A DNA stretch of 64,000 nucleotides from Phorcus lineatus (taxonomy: Eukaryota > Mollusca > Gastropoda > Trochida > Trochidae). The notes beneath the pieces were generated by a model. It ran no database searches. It had not been told where the DNA came from and was given only the letters and a program-made list of their open reading frames with translations. The first letter of the stretch is position 1. Each line of letters opens with the position of its first letter. The stretch is taken from positions 75,409,022 through 75,473,021 of the forward strand of contig OV121081.1 in the NCBI GenBank assembly GCA_921293015.1. The letters are read 5' to 3'. This document shows, piece after piece, positions 1 through 12,351 of the stretch. Made by a program: the position numbers and the translations under genes.

Positions 1-60
1 CCGAAAAGCCGCCCGCAATCTTGGAATAGAGGGATCACTACACAGTTTGCAAATTGTTAA
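1..60 (+). CDS. 3' end of a terminal coding exon, first copy (partial)
   Basis: The first 57 bases read as 19 codons ending in TAA at 58-60. The peptide is PKSRPQSWNRGITTQFANC. The same 19 codons end the exon at 830-1016, and the only base difference (position 15, G against A) is a silent proline change. The exon start and the rest of the gene lie outside the window. I do not recognise the protein. What is seen is the open frame, its repeat and the synonymous difference; that it is coding is inferred. Confidence 0.4.
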   Translation, partial: PKSRPQSWNRGITTQFANC

Positions 61-433
61 TACCTCACATAGTTCGTTACATGTAAATCATAATGATGAT
101 GACGTCATAATCTTTCAAAGTAAGTATTTTAACAGTGTCTTAGCGCTTCAGCGTCCTTGGTTCAAGTTTTAAACAACAGACAACATTAGTAATGTCGAAT
201 CACTGTTTTGTAATTGTGAAAAAATCAATATCATAAACTGAATGAGAACTATTCTGTTAATCAATTCTATAAACTGTTATACACAATTTAAATTCAAAAT
301 CTAAAACTAGGTAGGTGTTAGTGTAAATTACTGCTATTTCATGTTTGTTGTCTTGATTATTTCGCTAATTCATTCAAAACGATTTCGCTGCATGGTTTGC
401 GGTGCATGCTTTTAACTTGTGAATTTTTAGGAT
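1..433 (+). repeat. direct duplication, copy 1 (433 bp)
   Basis: Positions 1-433 match 957-1389 at a constant offset of 956, with one mismatch seen (position 15). Identity stops abruptly after the shared bases ending 'tttttaggat'. The copy may begin before the window. It covers the end of a putative terminal exon and about 370 bases of downstream sequence. Such high identity in non-coding sequence means a very recent duplication, gene conversion, or a haplotype or assembly artefact. Confidence 0.9.
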
Positions 434-829
434 TTTTTGACATTAATATGGACACATTTTCTGTGCAATCTCAATACATCTGAAAGCTAATGATTAACGT
501 TAGTACGGAAAGCAACACTCACAAATTTCACAAATTCCAATCCATTTTGTATTAAGAAAAGATGCGTTCTGCACGTTATTAATGTGTATTTGAACAGCAT
601 TTGCACACCGATTAGTATCAATACAAAGTGATTACATTCACTTCTGATCTAATTATATGCTAGAATTCACAAATCTTTTTGCATGTCAAGTACTTTTCCA
701 AAGACATGCTTTACACAGATATTGATATTTATTATCGGGAATAATCCTCGATTCTCAGTATGTTGGACATAAAGACGAGTTGAGAGATACTCAGGATCTA
801 GAAATTGACCCCTAGTCTCCATATTTTAG

Positions 830-1016
830 ACAAAAGGACTGTATTGAACTCATTCGAAACACAGGAATCGACTATACTTCATTAGTTGAAAAAAATAATA
901 TCTATGAATGGCTTCCTGATTTAGAAACAACCCATATTAATGAAACTTTAAGATTCCCGAAAAGCCGCCCACAATCTTGGAATAGAGGGATCACTACACA
1001 GTTTGCAAATTGTTAA
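830..1016 (+). CDS. terminal exon of an unidentified gene, second copy
   Basis: A splice acceptor (ctccatattttag) ends at 829. The first exon base completes a codon, so intron phase is 2, and 61 codons then run from 831 to a TAA at 1014-1016. The peptide begins QKDCIELIRNTGIDYTSLVE and ends PKSRPQSWNRGITTQFANC, with a mixed, non-AT-driven composition. Its last 19 codons and the following 374 bases are duplicated at 1-433. Upstream exons are not in the window. The phase would fit an exon like 34588-34726, which ends in phase 2, but the order is wrong for one transcript. The family is not recognised. A chance open frame of this length is possible in AT-rich DNA, so the acceptor and the silent difference between copies are the main support. 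Confidence 0.45.
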
Positions 1017-1389
1017 TACCTCACATAGTTCGTTACATGTAAATCATAATGATGATGACGTCATAATCTTTCAAAGTAAGTATTTTAACAGTGTCTTAGC
1101 GCTTCAGCGTCCTTGGTTCAAGTTTTAAACAACAGACAACATTAGTAATGTCGAATCACTGTTTTGTAATTGTGAAAAAATCAATATCATAAACTGAATG
1201 AGAACTATTCTGTTAATCAATTCTATAAACTGTTATACACAATTTAAATTCAAAATCTAAAACTAGGTAGGTGTTAGTGTAAATTACTGCTATTTCATGT
1301 TTGTTGTCTTGATTATTTCGCTAATTCATTCAAAACGATTTCGCTGCATGGTTTGCGGTGCATGCTTTTAACTTGTGAATTTTTAGGAT
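957..1389 (+). repeat. direct duplication, copy 2 (433 bp)
   Basis: This is the second copy of the 1-433 segment, 956 bases downstream. It starts inside the terminal exon and ends in the 3' flank. Unlike copy 1, the sequence on both sides is visible: unique sequence precedes 957 and resumes at 1390. Confidence 0.9.
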
Positions 1390-4300
1390 CTAAACTTGAA
1401 GGTAACTTTACTTGGTTACCTCTTGAATTGATTATGAGGAACGTTAATGATCATACTGGGAGGTCAAAAAGTGAAAACATACATCTGCCAAGCATACACA
1501 TTAACTAATCTTTGCAATCTGACTGTTTCAGCGTTATGCTTGTTTTAATTCTAATCGTAATTCCGTAATAAAAAGAAGCACTTAGTAAAGATCGAGCATG
1601 TGATGATGGGAAACCGCACTCCTTCTTCTAGGATGACGATTTTCTGTTGCTCTTGTGAGGCCTCGTTAAAGCTGATATATAGAAGTCAGACAAGAGACAA
1701 TGTCATACATTAGTTATTAGATAAGGTCTATATGCCGACATTCTTTATTCTCTGTTCATTTCTAGTAGCCGCAGTGACATAGTAAAGCATCGTGTTTGCA
1801 GCGCCAACAGTGAATATAACTGTTATATATTCCTTTAGCCTGCAGTTTTAGTCTGCTAGTTGCAGCATATCATGACACGTTATCTTTGTCATTGACCCCT
1901 TGACATACATTCAAAAAACGTTTGTGGCTAAGTAAACATTTTCTGAATCACTATTCAATGAACATTCACATGATGGAAATATTATCACTTTCATGACTTA
2001 TTTCATAGTTATTATATTATATTTCAACGTGTCACAATCACAAGTCAATGGGTAGGTGAGCGTTCATTCACTGCCCTTGACCCGATGATCTAGAATAATG
2101 TCAACAAGCGATCAAGTGGCAGGATTCAGTCACGAATAAAATGCCTGTGAGTAATTTTTAAAAATTGGTTTGGTTATGTTTTAAATCCAATGAGACTACT
2201 AGACATTGCTACCAGTTAATCAAGAAAATTAAATCATAACTGTGTTCAAATCCCATGCATGAACAGTGTTGGACATGACGCGACACTGTAATCGATCGTT
2301 ATTTTGGTTGAGTTTGTACTGCGGCGAATTTGATCCTTGCTTCTCTCTCACTAAAATCTTAAACTACAATTGAATTAATCGTGTAAATATGAAATCATTG
2401 TACGAATACATCTCAAGAAGTCTTCATGTTCACTATTTTGAGTTTCGAATTTGCCTCTGACAGCTTTCTGACTAGTCGTTCGTCCTAGTTTAAGAGAATT
2501 AACAATAACTTTTATTGTTACAATTTAAAAAAACAAGATTTAGAATTAATTGTCACAATTCTATGAAAAATTTGTAACTAAATTGTCATAACCAAAAGCA
2601 AAATTGCAACGCATGGTGTTTCAAATCGTTTTTATATATACAAGAAAACTTTCTATTTCTATGTCATGTTTACGTTTGAATAGAAGAGGTCATACCACCA
2701 ACCATTTCTTTCGAAGTTACATAATCGATTAGCTTGATTAATATGAGTTGATTTTGCTCATGATGTAATAACCTCAGACAGCGATAACATCCTTAAGTGG
2801 TGATATTTCAGCCTTGACCCATAACAGTGGCAGAATCTATTAATCGTGTTATAGTTGAATATATTTCTTTATATGATATCAACAAGCAAAAGAGCAGATT
2901 CAAATTAATACATAGATCATATATTAAAACACTGCTGTTACCTTTATTAGAATAAATGTTGTAAATTACTGAAATTGATTTATATGAAATATCCCATATG
3001 CTAATTGTTATTTACATAATTTGTAAAATGAATAAACATTGTTGAAGACTACCTTACTGACTTCATGTAAAAGAAGTATTTTAAACTATTCACATTAACA
3101 TTATCTTGCATATTGATCATCAATAATTATCTAATCGAGTTTAAGTCTTATATGACAGGGTTTTTAAGATCTATTACAAGAATTGATAGTTACTTCCACC
3201 TCACCATTCTTTTTTTTATTAAGTATTCTCAATTACATCCTGATTTAGTTTTCAAAAAAGGTTTTTGAGGTGTTACATACACTGATGAACACCTACGTCT
3301 GATAATTCAATTTCTGATCAATTATTTTCTTCGTTTTAAATCAACCTTATTTTTAAACTGCCCAAAAGTGAATTATTCAAGAGTTACAAAATTAGTTCCA
3401 CCGGCCTCAAATAATCAATTCAGTCCTCCTCACAGATTTACTATCTGAACTATATCAAACTCAAACGCATATCCATTATTCATATTTTTAAAGCACTCGA
3501 TTGCGATTACTAAAAGGAAATTGTATTTTCAATCATTTTAAAATTTTGAAAATAGTATATAGTTTATTTGAATTAGGCTAACATATCTCATATGCTGCCC
3601 CTGCTCACTATCTTAATTTATTTAGTACCCGTTTGCAAATACATCTTGCTTAAATGTGGTAAGAAAAGTAGGCTGAGATAGTGAAATGTTTGAAATCATT
3701 AATGGAGACATACTGTCCTGAGGGTCAGTTTATCAAAATAGATTTTTACACTGCCCCTGAGTTATTCAGTTTGCTCCAAAACCTAGCTAAATAATTTGAC
3801 AATATTTGGTCTGCCATACTATTCTCCATCTGAACAATTTGTCATATTAATTCTTAGATACATTATAACTACCTTATTTAAACAAAAACTTCTATGTCAC
3901 TAATCTTGTAATATGTTTGACCATATATTTCCAGTTCATGTTTAATACTCTGATCGGGGAAATAAGAAATTATCTTTATGTGTAGCCAAAGAAGAAAATG
4001 AAAAATGATAACAAACATACTACAGGAGGCAATGTCTAATTTTGAAATCGTATTTTGATAACAATTTTGCAACAAATTGATGTATGCTTTTGTTATGTGT
4101 GAATTTGGAATGAAAACATTTCTCTGTGAAAACCTGCAATTCAAATGACTTAATTGTCACTGACTGAACAACTATTAGCCGTTCAAAATACACATGTTGG
4201 AGTCAAACTATATCCTCACACTTCTTACAAGCCTCGATGCAGGTTACACATGAATTCTGAAACAGTCGTACGAGGGCGATGAAAAAATTAAATGTTGAAT

Positions 4301-6299
4301 GTCTTTTCACTCAACAAGGTTTTCGATTCTATGTTCATGTACAATATTAAACACTTTAGATTGATGAAAGTACAAAAATAGAGTCCGATATTTTTGTATT
4401 TGACCCGTCTGACTTTGAACGTAAATGTTCAGTGCTTCAGTGTTTGTGAGATTTGCCGATTTATTATATTTACTTTATCTCAAACTCATTATTTCGTAAG
4501 AGTCATTACAGTTTTTAATAACTTTCCTTTGCTGATATATTTATGAAAGTCTTTGGTTTATACAACAGTTGGTTGAAACGATGGAGTTTACAAATAGCTG
4601 ATAGTAAGGGTAATTCTTCATGTCAATTGACGTTCTATATGAGGTATCAGAGCTAATCTACTATCAGAAGTAATCAACGGTCTTGATACAACAAAACCAC
4701 CATACAATGTCTGTTAGAGTTAGTGAGCAGATGTCAGAAAATAACGTGTTCAGCTGGTTTTCCTTGGAATCGATTGTGTTAAGTTAACTCAATTGCTTAG
4801 GAGTTTGAATGCTTATAAAAACATCGAGTGTCGTAACTATGATTGATTCGAGAATGAGAAGAGATTCAAAAATAAATCAACAGGGTGTAAATGAATCAGG
4901 CCTGCAAATGATCCAAAATCTAATTTGTTTAACAAATTTGGTTTTAGTTGTCCAATTTACAATGTAGTGATACAAAGTATATTTTGAGTGTCTGCAGACA
5001 AATCTTAACAATCAATATCATGTTAAATCTTTGTGGTGTTAAAAATGAAACGTAATTTTCAGTATGAGAATAATTAACTCTTAGTTCCCCTTGCAACTCT
5101 TTCTTATATGAACAAATGGAAACATTGACATCATTCACATTCAATTTATCAATACGTTTTATATAAGGTAGTTAGATTTGTCATTCTATTGATGTAACAT
5201 ACTTAAGTACTTGAATATAATTTTTTAAAATTTACAAAACTTACGATATATCATGTTTTTTTGTTTCGTTAAAATCACGGAAATCAAACTTTTTAAGCCC
5301 TTTTCACATGATTTGATGTATCTAATGATAATTTTTCAAATCTTTTCACTCAAGAGTAAAGTGCTTGATGTAGTGCTATCCGCAGCCTTGGTGATATTAT
5401 GCAACGCACTCCTGTTTTTAGAATTGAAACAACTCTTAAATTTTCCATCTTGTTGTTTGTCGTAAGCCAAAATAGACTAATATGAAAATGGCTTGAAATA
5501 ATATCATTTCTTAACCTCCCTTCCTAACAGTTTTCATCTCTTCTTTGTTATGTCTTTTTTTCAACTATCGACAGAAGAGATCAATAAAATTAGCCTGATG
5601 TGTTCTTCCTGTGAATAAGTGTATTTATGTCGTTACATTACTTACTATCATTCTTGATCTGATGTTCTGTATTGAAGACTTAACAACAATTTGGTTAGAA
5701 ATCATTTTTTTTATAAAGATGAACTGGGAAAATACATCCAGTCGACAATTTTTATAAATATCATAAACAGTTCATATTCGTTACAGGGTACTTAACCATG
5801 TGTTCATGTCACAACCAAGCCCATATCATATATCGAGTGCAGTCCTGTGAACATTTAAGGTTTTTAATTGTTTAGTTGGCATCAGTGTTTTCATACTACT
5901 GCACGGAGACTGGCAGACTTGTAATATGACTAACCATTTTCAAATGCCTATAGAATATCTTATCTTAAAGTACATATATACATTAGAGCCAAAGACAAAA
6001 GAGCTATTTGTAAAATGAAAACAATCCCAGGTATAACATATATATTCCAATCAATTGTTCATATTCATTTTTGTAAAACTGTCATGAATAGCTGAAAATT
6101 TTAATTTGCATAGGATATAACCACACTACTTATTTATCAAATTCTTTAAGACACTTATTGATAAATACAAACCTGATTATGTAAAGATATCACTAAGACT
6201 ATTGGTTGAAACACATTCAGAGACGCAGATGAACACCTGATTTGATTAGCCTGGTACTCTGTCCAAAGCTGACAAGATTAATTAACAAAGACTTGCAAT
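1390..6299. other. intergenic or intronic, no gene seen
   Basis: AT-rich sequence. An AATAAA at 1567-1572 could serve the gene ending at 1016. The only recognised content is the duplicated segment at 1885-2460. Open frames here (for example 88 codons on the minus strand at 3878-4144) are AT-rich, hydrophobic and of a length expected by chance. No splice-flanked exon was identified with confidence. Confidence 0.5.
1885..2460 (+). repeat. dispersed duplicate of 51870-52950, copy 1
   Basis: Two blocks match the far end of the window in the same orientation: about 1915-2012 with 51920-52000, and about 2065-2440 with 52628-52930. Shared runs include 'aagtaaacattttctgaatc', 'attgtcaacaagcgatc' style sequence and 'gtgttggacatgacg'. 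By eye, identity is roughly 75-85%. A GTGAGT donor-like site at 2147-2152 is kept as GTGAGC in the other copy, so the segment could be a 5' gene region, but no coding sequence is demonstrated. Confidence 0.6.
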
Positions 6300-7371
6300 A
6301 GTATGACTTGAGGACCACAGGCAATGCTATAAGCAAACCTTTTATGACACTAACCTGATTAAGGTCATACACTTATCAGCCTTCTACTTATTCAAATTAG
6401 ATACCACAATTATGCAAATGTAAAGTAGAAAGAAGAGCAGAAGAAACATACATAAATCAACAATATATAAAATATTATAAACCTAATCACTACCATCATG
6501 CAAAAAATACTAGGTACATTTTTAACTCAAGCAATACAGCAAATGTGTAGTATGAAGAATATATATCTACAGCTATTTTGGATATTTCAGAACTGATGTT
6601 TTTTACCTGTTGCCTAATCTGCTTTTTCCTTCTACAGTAACTTTAATTTTCAGTCAAAGCAGATAAAGTCAGTTCGTTTAAAGTACTAAATAAAATGTTC
6701 ATGAACACTGTTCTCATTTGTTTTTAACTGTCTTTGGTGCAAATAGTGAGAGCATGACTCCTAAATGGGCCAGTAATGTCAGGGTTTCCCGTTAATAGCT
6801 TTCAATCAGGAAGCCTGCTAATTCCCCACTCTCATTTATAAGCTAATTTCACAATGTCTGGGTCAGATGTAAGGTGACACCCTCTATTTCCCCTGTTTTT
6901 CAATAAGGGAGTCGAAGTAGGAAGATGTATTCTATCACCTATTTCCGCTTATCAATACGACCATTTAACATTGATAAGCAACTTGCCCAACACAGATGGC
7001 CACTGTAATTTCCTGAGAATAATAATGATAATTAAATGGTTCTCATTTTATCATCAGAGTTATTCAAATACACTGTAGCATTCTTCTTCAAATGTTCTCC
7101 AAAAGTATCAGTGTACTCAATTATATCATCTTTCGAGGGTAAAATATGTTATTACTCAACCTGATAATCCACCATTTTAGAAAAAGGTGTCACGTATCAG
7201 CTTCACTGAAACTCAATACTCAGTTAAGGCTTTAAGCACTGACACTTTCCCTCACAGGTTCAGAGGTTCATGTTATATGTGCCTTTTACACATTGCGGAT
7301 CGTTTTGACGCTTCTCAGTCACGGGGTACTTGAAAAACAATCCCAGTAACCTCATGTACCTTTCAGCTCAG

Positions 7372-7374
<3 letters not shown>

Positions 7375-7406
<32 letters not shown>
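7375..7406. repeat. (AT)n microsatellite
   Basis: About 16 uninterrupted AT units lie just left of the Penelope-like fragment. Confidence 0.95.
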
Positions 7407-7410
<4 letters not shown>

Positions 7411-7487
7411 AGTTGAATTGGTTCAAACGCAAGGTCACATATAGATTAAATATAACATACTTCACATAGTCGTTTGCAGAATCATTT

Positions 7488-7530
7488 TGAATCGATACCA
7501 GTATTTCGTCAATAGCATTGACTCATTAGG
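7488..7530 (-). ncRNA. hammerhead ribozyme motif in Penelope terminal repeat (degenerate)
   Basis: On the minus strand, a CUAAUGA core is followed by stem II (GUCAAU / AUUGAC, loop GCU), then GAAA, a 3-bp stem III with a CUGG loop, and UAUC with the expected cleavage site after the C. The hammerhead core needs CUGAUGA, so one core G is changed to A and the motif is probably inactive. Type-I hammerheads with a tiny stem III are typical of Penelope-like repeats. Stem I pairing is weak. Confidence 0.65.
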
Positions 7531-7773
7531 GATTAAACGATATGATCGTTAACATCGCATTATAAGCGTTTTTATAACAAAATATATGTACAATATACAA
7601 GGATATATTGTAAATTATGCTAATCAGGTGACATCATGGTTCTTCCTTGTTGGTCTTCTGATTGACACAATCACTCTCTTATGAGTTTACCCCTTGAGCA
7701 ATATGTTAATTTTTGTTTTTAAATAGTTTAATTGTAGTTAGATATATATGTCAGTGATTTAAGGGTAATCATC

Positions 7774-8273
7774 TCATTGTTTATTTAGTGAGGGTCTATA
7801 GGTGTCAATGAAGGACTCTTCAAGTCGTAAAAGGGCATTTGAGACACTGCCCATGTTAGATTTATGGAATAATTTATAGAAAGGAAATATTTTGAAATCA
7901 CCATTTGCACAAGTAGAAAGATGTATATTTACAAATAAACAGCGATATCTGCTATCGTTATTGTGTTGTCTGTGTAAGGTTATCCTATTTCTTAGGCATT
8001 CAGTTTTACCAATATGGAATTTTTTACACTTGGGGCATTTTTTGAATTGCAATCAAAGTTAGATTTTATTTCAAATGTTTTGCCATTGTCAAATGTGAAA
8101 GACGAGCCTTCTAATGAATGGGGACATATGCCACATCTTTTATTTGAACATTTGGAAACTGAAGGTCTTTCTGTTGGGTTTTGAATACCATCATATTTAG
8201 CCCTTGTTAAGATGTGTTTAAGATATTTTGGCTGTCTTTTGCTTTTAATGATTTTATTTCTTTTCAACATTTG
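7774..8273 (-). pseudogene. Penelope-like retroelement C-terminus with GIY-YIG endonuclease, frameshifted
   Basis: Two overlapping minus-strand frames make up one protein region broken by a frameshift between about 8052 and 7992. The upstream frame (8270-7992) holds a CSNKRCGICPH cysteine motif and FEIKSNFDCNSKN, typical of the linker before the nuclease. The downstream frame (8052-7774) holds KCPKCKKFHIGKTECLRNRI and TLHRQHNN, then FKIFPFYK, and ends SFIDTYRPSLNKQ. This matches the YIG half of the GIY-YIG nuclease that nicks target DNA in Penelope-like elements, with HIG where YIG is usual. The reverse transcriptase domain is absent. The family call is confident; function is lost. Confidence 0.85.
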
Positions 8274-8291
8274 GCCTTACCTCATCTTTCA

Positions 8292-8330
8292 CATGATGAG
8301 TCAATGCTATTGACGAAATATTAGTATCGG
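8292..8330 (+). ncRNA. hammerhead ribozyme motif in the inverted Penelope repeat (degenerate)
   Basis: This is the inverted partner of the motif at 7488-7530, on the plus strand: AUGAUGA, stem II GUCAAU / AUUGAC, GAAA, stem III with UUAG loop, UAUC. Here the first core base is A instead of C, a different defect from the other copy. Each copy therefore matches the core where the other fails. Confidence 0.6.
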
Positions 8331-9510
8331 ATTAAAATGATTCTGCAAACGACTTTGTGAAGTATGTTACATTTAATATATATAATATTGTTTTGTTCCT
8401 TTTATAAATATGTGTATACTTTCATTTGTCAAACATACTTGAAAAGACCGATACACTGGTCGAAATGAATTCATCATATTGTATTAAAGAAGATTGATCC
8501 AGTCAGAACCATCCGATGTTTACTCTTTCTTATATGATTTATACGATTATCAAATAATCCAAAGAAAAGCATGGAATAGGGATAATTCAACTGTTAAGAG
8601 GCACATGGCACATATCAAAATATATACAACTATCTATCACAAGTCCATTTTGTGTTCAATTTAGCACCAAAAAAAGGAAGACGCATCACATTGTAGTACC
8701 TGTATGTTATTGAAACTCTTCAATACTACTTTCAATTCTTTGAACAAATGTTCTTATCTCTAACCTATTAACCTATTAACCTCATTTACATTGATGTATT
8801 CGAAGTAGTAACAAGATTGGTCGTAGTACTTACTGTAGACTGGTGTTGACAAATTATTAGTTAATTCAAGTCCCGAGAACTTATATTCCTAGTTTCAGTT
8901 ATATTTTCTTCTTTACTTCACATAATTGAATATTTATCTTAGAGAAGAAGAAATCAGTTTCGAATACCTGTACTAATCATCTGAAACCAAATTGTATTAG
9001 CTGAATCCATATTTAAATGTAGTTTATCCGTAGTTTATACATTCTCGTCAATCGTTTCAAATAATTTTAAACACGATACTTTTTTTCATTCTGTTATTTG
9101 GAGTAATATTTTGAACTCTTTAATGTTGGTGTTAACGTCAGAATCGTAATATTAGCGAATGTCAAAAAGTTAAAATTCTTCACAAAATGCCATGTACGTA
9201 AAGAACTGAAAACCCATTGCTTGAAGTAGAAGAATGCATTTTTTCTGTCGAGCGTATACAGAGATCAGAAATGAATGTCATTAAGAGTGTAATATCCGGG
9301 GTTGAAGATGCTACTCAAATACACTTTGCTAATATTCTGAAAGAATCTGTTCTTTACTAAATCATTAGACAACATGTCAACAGTTTACTTCTAGCTTTCA
9401 ATGACCTTGTGTTCAAATTGATTAATAGCAGGAAATGATTCCGAGAGCTATCAGGGATATTTCTTCACAAATGCCTTATACAAAGTTTTTGCATATAAAT
9501 CCGGGAAAAA

Positions 9511-9588
9511 ACGGGAATCTTTTATATGCAACACTGAATAAGCAATGAAACTGGGTTAGATATTTGCTAGATCACTCGATGATAACCA
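9511..9588 (+). repeat. 78-bp duplicate of 12160-12237
   Basis: It matches 12160-12237 at 76 of 78 positions by eye (starting acgggaatcttttatatgca). The 12160 copy sits in sequence shared with unit B (around 23155). The 9511 copy lies in sequence that B lacks, so 9511 is the newer, inserted copy. Confidence 0.85.
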
Positions 9589-11125
9589 TTCAGTCAGAAA
9601 TGTTCAAAAAACCCTTCAATATGTCAAATTGATATGCATAATTAAGAATAATGATTTCAAAACTAGATTCATTGCCCAGCATACATGTAGGACACATGAC
9701 TAGTTTTGTTTCTAAACTGGTCTGTGTTCTTTTTGTCCTGTAGAAAGCAAAGTTATATTTGCAATTATATTCAAAACCGTATGACTATTATACGAACGAA
9801 AGGGCCATAATTTTGTAGGCCTTAAAAGATATGCCTTATTTTCTATCATTGTCAAGTATTTGGCACAGTCATTTGTTTTTGTATGGGAATAAAATGATCT
9901 CACTAAAACAAATATAAATGTTACCAAACGCAAGAAAATCACACCACATCATTACAAGGTTCTTTTCATCTCTCACTAGCTTCTGAAAGTATCCCTATTT
10001 TGAGCCTTGAATGTAGTTCATCTGAAGATGCAAAATGTTTTAAAGATAACTGACTATTTAGCACTTGAGAGTTACTCAACCATCTAATTATCAATTAAGG
10101 TTACAGTTAGGGAGTTGGGGTTTAAAGTGTTTAAAACAACATTTCAGTTATTAAACACGTGTATGAAAATGATTCAAAGGAGAGTGGACATGGGGAGGCA
10201 TAGTGAGAGATAGATTTTAGATTCTAGAGTTTAGATTTGTACTGTTTACTCTCTTCTTGCTTTCAAATTGTCTTCATCGTCAGACAACCAGATAAAACTA
10301 CCCTCAGATTCATCACTGACAAAACTAATAAGGAGAGATTATCGTAATAAAAAATATCTACTGGCAACTTGAAAGAGAAATGATTTCAAATATTACCCAT
10401 TCAATCTTTATACATTGTGATTCATGTGAAAAATGTCTGAAGTGGTCAAAACATAACTTCAGAACCGTCTCAAAGTCTATATATTGCTGACTTTGATTGA
10501 CGTTTTCTTTGATTCTTTTCTTTTCTTTGTTCATGTTTCTGTGAGAAATTTAAACAAGTGCAAACAAATTATATGTTGACCTTTATGAATCTATCATGAA
10601 TACTGCTATTGGTTTCTGGTATTATTTCGAATACCCTTTTTATTCTTAAGTAGGCTTTAAACTAGAATTATATCATTTTCATCACTGTAGATTTAAGCAT
10701 TGGGTTAAATCATTGGTTTTCCGCATTTGTATCATATCTTGACCGCAAACAAAAATCTTGTTTTACCATTAGATTCATTAAGTTGAAATCATATAGAACT
10801 TGTCTTTCTTTAGAACCAATTTCCCCTCGCTCGTTTCTCCCTAACTAATCATTCCCATTTATTCAACTTGCAGATGAAAACATACTTTTAACGTACATCA
10901 TGAAGGCCATCTGAACGTTCAATGTAATCAAGATCAAAAAGAGTAATTCACCATAGTTTTCAAATGGAGAGCGACATCTTAACATTGTCATTTGCAAAAT
11001 CGAATTACTCATAATTTAAGTGATTCATTGAAACCAGACACCTGAATTCTCACGGCACACAAATGATAAGACTACCTGTTTCTTTGTCAATCAGAAGGAG
11101 AGCTTCTTGTTAGTTTTTGTATTAG

Positions 11126-11291
11126 ACACAGAGTAATCAATATAACCATACACATATATCAACGTGACATCTTGTCCGCCCAGTTAACTTCATACAAAAA
11201 ATTCCGTCAGATTATAGATTCACATGTGCAAAACATGATAAATGGTGTCATGTTATCGGGAAGCACTGACTTACAAAAAAATATCATTCCA
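11126..11291 (+). CDS. exon candidate in unit A, unidentified protein
   Basis: After an acceptor-like ttgtattag, 55 open codons run to a donor-like CCA|GTGAGA at 11291/11292. The exon enters in phase 2 and leaves in phase 0. Pieces of the peptide are INITIHIYQRDILSAQ and FRQIIDSHVQNMINGVML. In unit B the matching stretch (20053-20215) keeps the acceptor. Over the first 18 codons many differences are silent or conservative (for example CGT to AGA for arginine, FRQII to FRQLL), but it then has in-frame stops. This suggests a real exon in A and a dead one in B. In DNA this AT-rich, open frames of 55 codons also arise by chance. No family is recognised. Confidence 0.28.
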
Positions 11292-12159
11292 GTGAGACCA
11301 GTTTCAGTAGAATGACAACATAAAGTCAGGATTTTGAATGGGAAAAAATAAAGACAACATTTCCAATTTGTCAAACAAATCTTTTTGAAAATGAAATGAA
11401 ACAGAAGGTAAAATTTTAGTTGGTACTATTTGAATTAAGAAATAACTGTCAATCATGGCCTTCTAACCCACGTGGTTTTGTTGAAAATTGAAAAATAGTA
11501 ATTAGCTTTTTTATAATAATAATAATTTGTTTTATATTTTTTAAATATTGGTATTTTGCCATGTATCCAAGCTGGTAAATAACCATAGAAAATAATGTAT
11601 TTTTCAAGGTTACGAAAATACATTTTTATTTTTCGTCTTTTCTTGCAAGATTGTATGCTGATAGCAAATATTTCCATTAAATAAGAAAAGCACAATTACT
11701 TCCTCTGATTCTTTGCATGACCTTCTGCTGATCGAAAAAACAAAGGATATTGATATGATTTAAAAGCTGTGAAAATAAATTGTAAAATATCAAAAAATGT
11801 ATAATCTGTCATGATTTAACAATAAGTCTTTATACAGTTTTTTTTTATTTCGCTAAGATGAGGTTATATAATTAGATTATAGTAAGAATTACTAATAAGG
11901 ATACTACACACGATGAGATGGAAATGACATATAATAAAATATGTCAAATGAAGTCTATTTAAGAATTTATATGTTAGGTACAATACAAATAAATATTTTT
12001 CACAACACTATTGAAAACATGCAAAACTGTCTTGAATTTGCTCGATTCTTTAAGACATTTCTACTTTACAATAATACATATTTTTAAAAAAACGTTTATC
12101 TTTTACACTTCTAACATGAATATGCACACTATTAAAGTATAAATCTTTAAACGTTTTTG

Positions 12160-12237
12160 ACGGGAATCTTTTATATGCAACACTGAATAAGCAACGAAAC
12201 TGGGTTAGATATTTGCTAGATCATTCGATGATAACCA
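12160..12237 (+). repeat. 78-bp segment, source copy of 9511-9588
   Basis: See 9511-9588. This copy is flanked by sequence collinear with unit B, so it is in its original place. Confidence 0.85.
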
Positions 12238-12351
12238 ATTGAATTCAAAGTAACAAAGCATTTAAACTTGGCAGTGAAGACTTGCTCGAACCAGACAGAT
12301 AAAATTAGCTTAGTAGTAGTTCATTGTGGCCATGTTGACTTGCACACTTGA

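Larger units (their letters stand above)
7445..8377 (-). mobile_element. Penelope-like element fragment between inverted terminal repeats
   Basis: The segment is bounded by inverted repeats of about 82 bp: 7445-7526 and 8296-8377 match in reverse complement with only scattered differences. Inside is a broken minus-strand frame for a Penelope-like C-terminus (zinc-finger-like cysteines and a GIY-YIG nuclease). Each repeat contains a hammerhead-ribozyme motif, as known for the terminal repeats of this retroelement class. The reverse transcriptase is missing, so the copy is 5'-truncated. It is absent from the matching place in unit B, so it arrived after the A/B duplication or was lost from B. 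Confidence 0.8.
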
